The translations under genes and the position numbers were made by a program. From JBCCXL01 sp039191605 (GTDB lineage: Bacteria > Acidobacteriota > Thermoanaerobaculia > Multivoradales > JAHZIX01): DNA of 64,000 bases. The notes under the pieces were generated by a model. The model saw nothing but the letters and a program-made list of their open reading frames with translations, was not told the DNA's origin and did not search any database. Of the stretch, positions 60,765 to 64,000 are shown in pieces. The DNA lies in contig JBCCXL010000002.1 of the NCBI GenBank assembly GCA_039191605.1, positions 186,001 through 250,000 on the forward strand, written 5' to 3'. Each line of letters begins with the position of its first letter. Within the stretch, counting starts at the first letter, position 1.

Positions 60765-63251
60765 ATGACGAAGCGGCCCATTCAGCTCCGCGGTTATACC
60801 ATGCTTTCTAAAGAGCGTATCCGTCGACGCAGCGGTCAAGACGACGAGCGAGAGTCGCCCTCCACTCCCGCACGTTTCGCCGTCACGCCGCGCCGAGCTG
60901 CCCTCATTGCAGCAGTGCTGGCGACCCTTGCCCTGATCTTTGTGGTGGGTTCCTTTCTCACCCCGGGCTGGCCTCTTCTGCCGCCCTCTCTCTCAGGCCC
61001 GCTGGCTGCGCTGGGCATCGCGTTAGCGGGAGCTCTGGCGACCGCTCTGGTTCTCTACTTAGGCGGCCGGCTAGGGCGCTGGATGGCCAAACGGCGGCTG
61101 ATTCCGGTCTTCGCGGCGGCTGGAGGCTGCGCCGGCCTGCTCACCGTGATCCAGGTGCCCGCGCTCCAGGCCCTGATCCTCAGCCTGCTGGTGGTGGGGC
61201 TGCAGGCCGCCCTGGCGGCATCGATCGTCATCGCCCTTCTCCCTGGCCACGCCCGGCGGCGACGGCTCGGCTTTGCCGTTCTGGCTCTGAGTCTCGCCGC
61301 CGCCGATGCGGCGCTGATCCTCTGGTGGCTGGATCACGGCGATGCCCGCCACTTAGCGCAGCTCGAAGTAGCTCAAAAAACAGCCGTAGCGGACTCTGCC
61401 GCCTCGACGGCGCCGCCTGCGGCCCCTAAGGTGCCCGTACCCGACGCCTCGGCGGTCGGCCCCTACGAAGTCCAAATGCTGAGCTACGGCGCCGGTGGCC
61501 CCCAGGCGGTGTATGACGAAGCAGCCTCGATCAGCTCACGAACCGAAGATCTCACTCCCTTCCTAGCTGCCGGCCGCGCCGCCGCTCACCGCCGGCGGGT
61601 CTTTGGCCACGGCCTCGATGAAGTTCCCCTCAATGCCCGGGCCTGGCGGCCGGTGGCTGTTTCCCAAGACCTGCCGACGGTGCTCTTGATTCACGGCAAT
61701 CATCTGATGGCGACGCCGTCGGAGCCGGGCCTCGACTACCTCGGCAGGCACCTCGCGAGCCATGGATTTCTAGCCGTAGCTCCCGACATGAATGTCCTCA
61801 ATAGCGCCTACCTCTCAGAGCTTTCCGAGGAGATAGATGCTCGAGCCTGGCTCACCCTCTCCCATCTTCGACTTCTCGCCCAATGGGCTCAGCAGGATTC
61901 CACCCATCCGATCGCTGGTGGGGCCGATCTCCGCCGCACCCTGCTGGTAGGCCACTCCCGGGGCGGTGAGGCCGCAGCGGTGGCGGCAGCCCTCTCCAGC
62001 TTGCAGCGCCACCCCGACAATGCCCTGCTCTCCTTGGACTTCAACGAATTTCAGGTCCTGGCCGTCGCGGCCCTGGCGCCGACGGCGAATCGATACCGGC
62101 CGGCGGGCCGCGAGCTCTCGGTAGACGGCATCTCCTATCTGGCGATTCAGGGAGCCCATGATGCCGACGTGCTCCTCTTCTTCGGCAGCCGACAGCTGGA
62201 GAGGATTCAGCTGCCGAAGGAGCGCTACGGCTTCAAGGCCTCCATCGTTCTGCACCGCGGCCACCACGCCGGCTTCAATCAAGGCTGGGGATGGCACGAC
62301 ATCGAAGGACCGATGCGAGGCATCCTGAATCGAGCACCGCTGCTGGCAGCGCAGGACCAGCGACGAGCGGCGAAGGGCTTCCTCGGCGCCTTCGCGCAGG
62401 TCACCCTGCGGGACGATCGACGCTTCCTTCCCGCGTTTCAGAACCCGACCCAACTCGCCCCGTGGCGACCACCGGGAGCGCTTGTCGGGCGCTTCCGGGA
62501 CTCCTCCTTTCGCCGCATCGCCGATTTCGAAGAGGACCTCGACCCAACCACCGGAAGCGTCACCGGAATCCTTCTACAAGGCGTCGGCCTCGAGGGATGG
62601 CGAGAGCGAGAGCTACCGTCTCGAGGCAGGTCTGGGCTCGATACTCAGGTGGCTCACCTGACCTGGCCCGCTCGAGCCCCGCAGGATCCCGAGGCTCGGT
62701 TTTCGATCACCGGCCTGCTCTCGAGCTCCAGCCTTTCGTCGCCTTCTTCTGCCGGCAGCTCTTCGGGTGATGCCCAGGGCGACGAATCCGGCGATCTCCT
62801 TCCCGCCGCCACGGCGGTGCTCTCCCTCGACCTGGTCGCCATCCCGGGGGGACTTTCGTCAGCACCGAAATTGGAGCTGGTGAGGGCCGACGGGCACCGC
62901 GCCGAGGTCGACCTTCAGGCCCTGCAGCCCCTCTCCCCTCCGCTTCACGCCCGGCGCTCCAAGCTGCCTGCCGAAGGCGCTCTCTTCGGTCGCTCCTGGG
63001 AACCGAGCCCGCAAACCTATCGAATCCCGCTGCGGGATCTCGACTGGTCGACCCCAGAAGCCCCGCTGCAGCGATCCGGTACCGCATCCGATATCGCATC
63101 TGATATCGCGCCCCCCCACCTCAACATCGTCCTGTCAGAAATCCACCTGCTGCTCCCCGCACAGGGAGGCAGCCTGTATGTCGACAACGTCGGACTCGCT
63201 TCGCTGATCCCCTCGACTCAAGACCCTACTTCCTCTGGAGTCTTCCCATGA
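60765..63251 (+). CDS. Membrane-anchored alpha/beta hydrolase
   Basis: 828 aa. The N-terminal 190 residues hold about five hydrophobic helices (for example AALIAAVLATLALIFVVGSF; ALILSLLVVGLQAALAASIV). The alpha/beta hydrolase domain follows, with VLLIHGNHLMA, the nucleophile elbow GHSRGGEAAA (Ser398) and a probable catalytic His in HRGHHAGFNQ; these resemble chlorophyllase/PETase-like esterases. The last 250 residues are beta-rich and of unknown type. Starts at GTG 60750, ATG 60765 and ATG 60801 are all possible. Its stop overlaps the next gene (ATGA), so it acts with the downstream lipoprotein, perhaps on an extracellular ester or lipid. Confidence 0.82.
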   Translation: MTKRPIQLRGYTMLSKERIRRRSGQDDERESPSTPARFAVTPRRAALIAAVLATLALIFVVGSFLTPGWPLLPPSLSGPLAALGIALAGALATALVLYLGGRLGRWMAKRRLIPVFAAAGGCAGLLTVIQVPALQALILSLLVVGLQAALAASIVIALLPGHARRRRLGFAVLALSLAAADAALILWWLDHGDARHLAQLEVAQKTAVADSAASTAPPAAPKVPVPDASAVGPYEVQMLSYGAGGPQAVYDEAASISSRTEDLTPFLAAGRAAAHRRRVFGHGLDEVPLNARAWRPVAVSQDLPTVLLIHGNHLMATPSEPGLDYLGRHLASHGFLAVAPDMNVLNSAYLSELSEEIDARAWLTLSHLRLLAQWAQQDSTHPIAGGADLRRTLLVGHSRGGEAAAVAAALSSLQRHPDNALLSLDFNEFQVLAVAALAPTANRYRPAGRELSVDGISYLAIQGAHDADVLLFFGSRQLERIQLPKERYGFKASIVLHRGHHAGFNQGWGWHDIEGPMRGILNRAPLLAAQDQRRAAKGFLGAFAQVTLRDDRRFLPAFQNPTQLAPWRPPGALVGRFRDSSFRRIADFEEDLDPTTGSVTGILLQGVGLEGWRERELPSRGRSGLDTQVAHLTWPARAPQDPEARFSITGLLSSSSLSSPSSAGSSSGDAQGDESGDLLPAATAVLSLDLVAIPGGLSSAPKLELVRADGHRAEVDLQALQPLSPPLHARRSKLPAEGALFGRSWEPSPQTYRIPLRDLDWSTPEAPLQRSGTASDIASDIAPPHLNIVLSEIHLLLPAQGGSLYVDNVGLASLIPSTQDPTSSGVFP

Positions 63252-64000
63252 AATCTCGCGGATCCTTCTCGTCGTTCTCTTCCCCCCAAACCTGTCTCTC
63301 CGCGCTTCTCGCGTTGAGCTTCTCGATCCTCGCCCTGCTGAGCCTCGGCGGCTGCTCCCAGGGCTCCGGCCCCGGATCGGCAGCGGACGTTCCGCTGCGC
63401 CTGGTGGATCAATTCGACGAGTCCTGGCTGCAGGGATCCATCGCCACCCCATCGGCTCCGGAGCCTACCCAGTGGAGCTTCGAGACTCCTGGAGAACAGG
63501 GCAGCCCCGGCGGCGACGGGGCAGATCCGGCGGCCTACGGTTGGCAACCGGGACCCGGTCTAGCTCGAGCTGCGGTGCGCGAGGGTCGACTGGTGGGACG
63601 GTCGTCGGATGACTTCCCGGTGTTTCATATCGAGCGCACCGAGGGCCTACAAAACCAGGACCTGCTGCATCACATCGAGGTCAAGCTGCGGGCCTCTGCC
63701 GGCAACAATCTCTCGATTTCCTTCCGCGTTGCCCCCACCATCGATGTCGCAGCCATCGTCGAGAGCACCAGGGTGCTGCCGATCCAAACCATGACCACCC
63801 CCATCGTCCCCGGAGACGAGACGCGCACCTACGTGCTCACCAGCCAGCGGGATCTCACCTCAGCCAATCTTCGGCATCTGCTGGTGCGCCCGACGGACGC
63901 CGCCGACGCAGAGTTTGAGATCGAATCCCTGCGCATCGTCTTTCGCCGCGAGCACCTGGCACAAATTGAATCTGGAGTCAGCCGCCAGGGCCTTTCCGGC
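63248..64000 (+). CDS. Lipoprotein, N-terminal part (possible sulfatase family)
   Basis: 251 codons are open to the window edge without a stop. The lipoprotein signal is clear: a hydrophobic core then LGGC with Cys36. Residues 45-235 are a beta-rich domain (HHIEVKLRASAGNNLSISFR; ESTRVLPIQTMTTPIVPGDE; LRIVFRREHLAQIESGVSRQ). The closing segment reminds me of N-terminal regions of acidobacterial lipoprotein sulfatases, but the catalytic C-x-P-x-R would lie beyond the edge, so this is tentative. The ATG at 63248 overlaps the hydrolase stop by 4 bp. Confidence 0.72.
   Translation, partial: MKSRGSFSSFSSPQTCLSALLALSFSILALLSLGGCSQGSGPGSAADVPLRLVDQFDESWLQGSIATPSAPEPTQWSFETPGEQGSPGGDGADPAAYGWQPGPGLARAAVREGRLVGRSSDDFPVFHIERTEGLQNQDLLHHIEVKLRASAGNNLSISFRVAPTIDVAAIVESTRVLPIQTMTTPIVPGDETRTYVLTSQRDLTSANLRHLLVRPTDAADAEFEIESLRIVFRREHLAQIESGVSRQGLSG

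Overview
The window is high-GC, gene-dense bacterial chromosome from a diderm. It has outer-membrane beta-barrel, lipoprotein and RND-adaptor genes. The long MacB/FtsX-type permease at 43625-46147 has the two-module layout of the acidobacterial duplicated orphan permease (ADOP) family. Together with SpoVG in a non-Firmicute setting and abundant TPR/CHAT proteins, this points to Acidobacteriota. That placement is an inference; no rRNA gene is present to confirm it. I see no insertion sequence, prophage or CRISPR array.

Layout. 1-6.5 kb (minus): translation and housekeeping genes, namely rplI (cut by the window edge), rpsR, rpsF, hppA, pth, rplY, prs and tRNA-Gln(UUG). 6.8-10.7 kb (minus): spoVG, a membrane-anchored LolB-like protein and a secreted TPR protein. 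11-15.3 kb: a stand-alone MshEN plus GAF-like protein, an HU/IHF protein with a long leader, an M50 site-2 protease without a canonical start codon, dtd and ssb. 15.4-23.7 kb: mutS (minus), tsaB-rimI, a DUF465/YdcH-like protein, psd-pssA and an Asd-like protein with no catalytic Cys. 24-28.7 kb: ferritin, then trxB - MoxR-like ATPase - VWA protein.

29.2-35.3 kb (minus) holds the most system-like block: a poly-gamma-glutamate synthase operon. PgsB (ligase), PgsC and PgsW are followed by two secreted proteins that share a repeated beta-sandwich-like module. The second of these ends in a predicted outer-membrane beta-barrel. A near-consensus promoter (TTGACA, 16 bp, TATAAT) lies upstream. My reading is a diderm poly-gamma-glutamate production and export apparatus in which the usual PgsA/CapA is replaced by PgsW plus a barrel pair.

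35.3-49.5 kb: a DEAD-box RNA helicase and two large envelope-targeted PPC-TPR-CHAT proteins flanking the ADOP permease. The first (1734 aa) carries a second caspase-like domain, resembling peptidase C25, after the CHAT domain, so one chain has two His/Cys dyads. The second CHAT gene appears to be transcribed as a leaderless mRNA.

49.6-64 kb: fabH, an RND pump locus with permease, adaptor and permease in a row, an MFS exporter, a membrane-anchored alpha/beta hydrolase, and the start of a lipoprotein that runs off the window. Short imperfect tandem duplications with units of about 9-21 bp recur in the intergenic DNA and inside several disordered protein tails. They appear to be a trait of this genome.
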